This document shows, one piece after another, positions 63,849 through 64,000 of a DNA stretch of 64,000 bases. The position numbers and the translations under genes are program-made. The stretch covers positions 1-64,000 of the forward strand of contig NZ_JACJRE010000006.1 in assembly GCF_014697075.1 (NCBI RefSeq). The letters run 5' to 3'. The stretch's first letter is position 1. Each line of letters begins with the position of its first letter. Under the pieces are notes generated by a model, which was not told the origin of the DNA, ran no database searches, and saw only the letters and a list, made by a program, of their open reading frames with translations. Source of the DNA: Tolypothrix sp. FACHB-123 (GTDB lineage Bacteria; Cyanobacteriota; Cyanobacteriia; Cyanobacteriales; Nostocaceae).

Positions 63849-64000
63849 AAATATATAGCTATGTATTGAAGTTAAGCGATCGCTTGGGGAATTGGGTATC
63901 ATTGGTAGCTTCTTCCCCATGCCAAAAATAAAGATATCTGTTTAGATTACGAAATTTATGTTTAGGATTGTGAATCTTATATGATAGCAATCCTATTTGC
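63849..64000. other. downstream end of the window
   Basis: 152 bases after the repeat-protein stop. No ORF, RNA or terminator with a clear stem was recognised; one HIP1-like GCGATCGC is at about 63876. Confidence 0.5.

Noticed and set aside
1-64000. tRNA, rRNA, tmRNA or insertion sequences
   Set aside because: No T-loop (GGTTCGAATCC-type) with a cloverleaf, no rRNA-like stretch and no transposase motif was found by reading both strands; a tRNAscan or Infernal run would be decisive.

Overview
The window comes from a filamentous, probably heterocyst-forming cyanobacterium of the Nostocales (Nostoc/Calothrix/Tolypothrix type). The evidence is the very frequent HIP1 octamer GCGATCGC, the degenerate short tandem repeats (GGGCATT/CAATGCC heptamers, TTTTAGATT, TCAACAG) between genes, and marker genes: the Rubisco assembly chaperone Raf1, NDH-1 subunit NdhB, a phylloquinone methyltransferase (MenG), a CP12-type Calvin-cycle regulator and many GAF/histidine-kinase proteins. 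No rRNA, tRNA, CRISPR array, transposase or prophage was seen. About 85% of the window is coding, and all major ORFs appear intact.

Layout. 0.3-6.8 kb (minus strand): a glycosidase-like/aspartic-protease fusion, a small HExxH secreted protein, glycogen branching enzyme GlgB, a secreted hypothetical and a lipoprotein. 7.3-10 kb: an FtsL-like membrane protein and FtsI/PBP2. 10.1-19 kb: an aromatic-metabolism island of HPPD, homogentisate dioxygenase, a heme-oxygenase-fold diiron-type protein, an acyl-CoA synthetase and an indoleamine 2,3-dioxygenase, all on the minus strand, with a divergent Lrp/AsnC regulator and an unknown 288-aa protein. 19-25.5 kb: a GT4 glycosyltransferase, then a 1144-aa protein with three SRPBCC domains, a C2 domain and a complete lipoxygenase domain, followed by an aldo/keto reductase. 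25.7-30 kb: a DUF1338 (2-oxoadipate dioxygenase-like) protein, a class III aminotransferase, a candidate structured RNA with terminator, and a CNT nucleoside transporter.

30-36 kb: a hypothetical membrane protein, a response-regulator/kinase hybrid, NdhB, an RRM RNA-binding protein, and a DUF6745-like protein with a small partner. 36.4-44.2 kb: TopA, a 45-aa small protein plus AroQ, a degenerate ADP-ribosylglycohydrolase-like protein, and a 7TM-HD (PgpH-like) phosphodiesterase. 44.3-46.9 kb: a TetR regulator facing a Rieske oxygenase across strong palindromes, and a Uma2 nuclease. 46.9-57.3 kb: DUF445 protein, MenG, REC-GAF regulator, Raf1, a four-GAF histidine kinase, an Asn-rich membrane-anchored protein, and a CBS-CP12 fusion. 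57.4-60 kb: an LptA-LptB-LptF/G lipopolysaccharide export operon. 61-63.8 kb: a secreted-type protein with twelve 48-residue FG-GAP-like repeats and a C-terminal Cys/His/Asp hydrolase-like domain.

The least ordinary objects are the SRPBCC3-C2-lipoxygenase fusion (20.8-24.3 kb), the tyrosine/tryptophan-type oxygenase island with an animal-like IDO (10.1-19 kb), the glycosidase-pepsin fusion (0.3-2.4 kb), the CBS-CP12 fusion, and the unannotated RNA candidate near 28.5 kb. Functions below are inferred from motifs read by eye; no database search was run.
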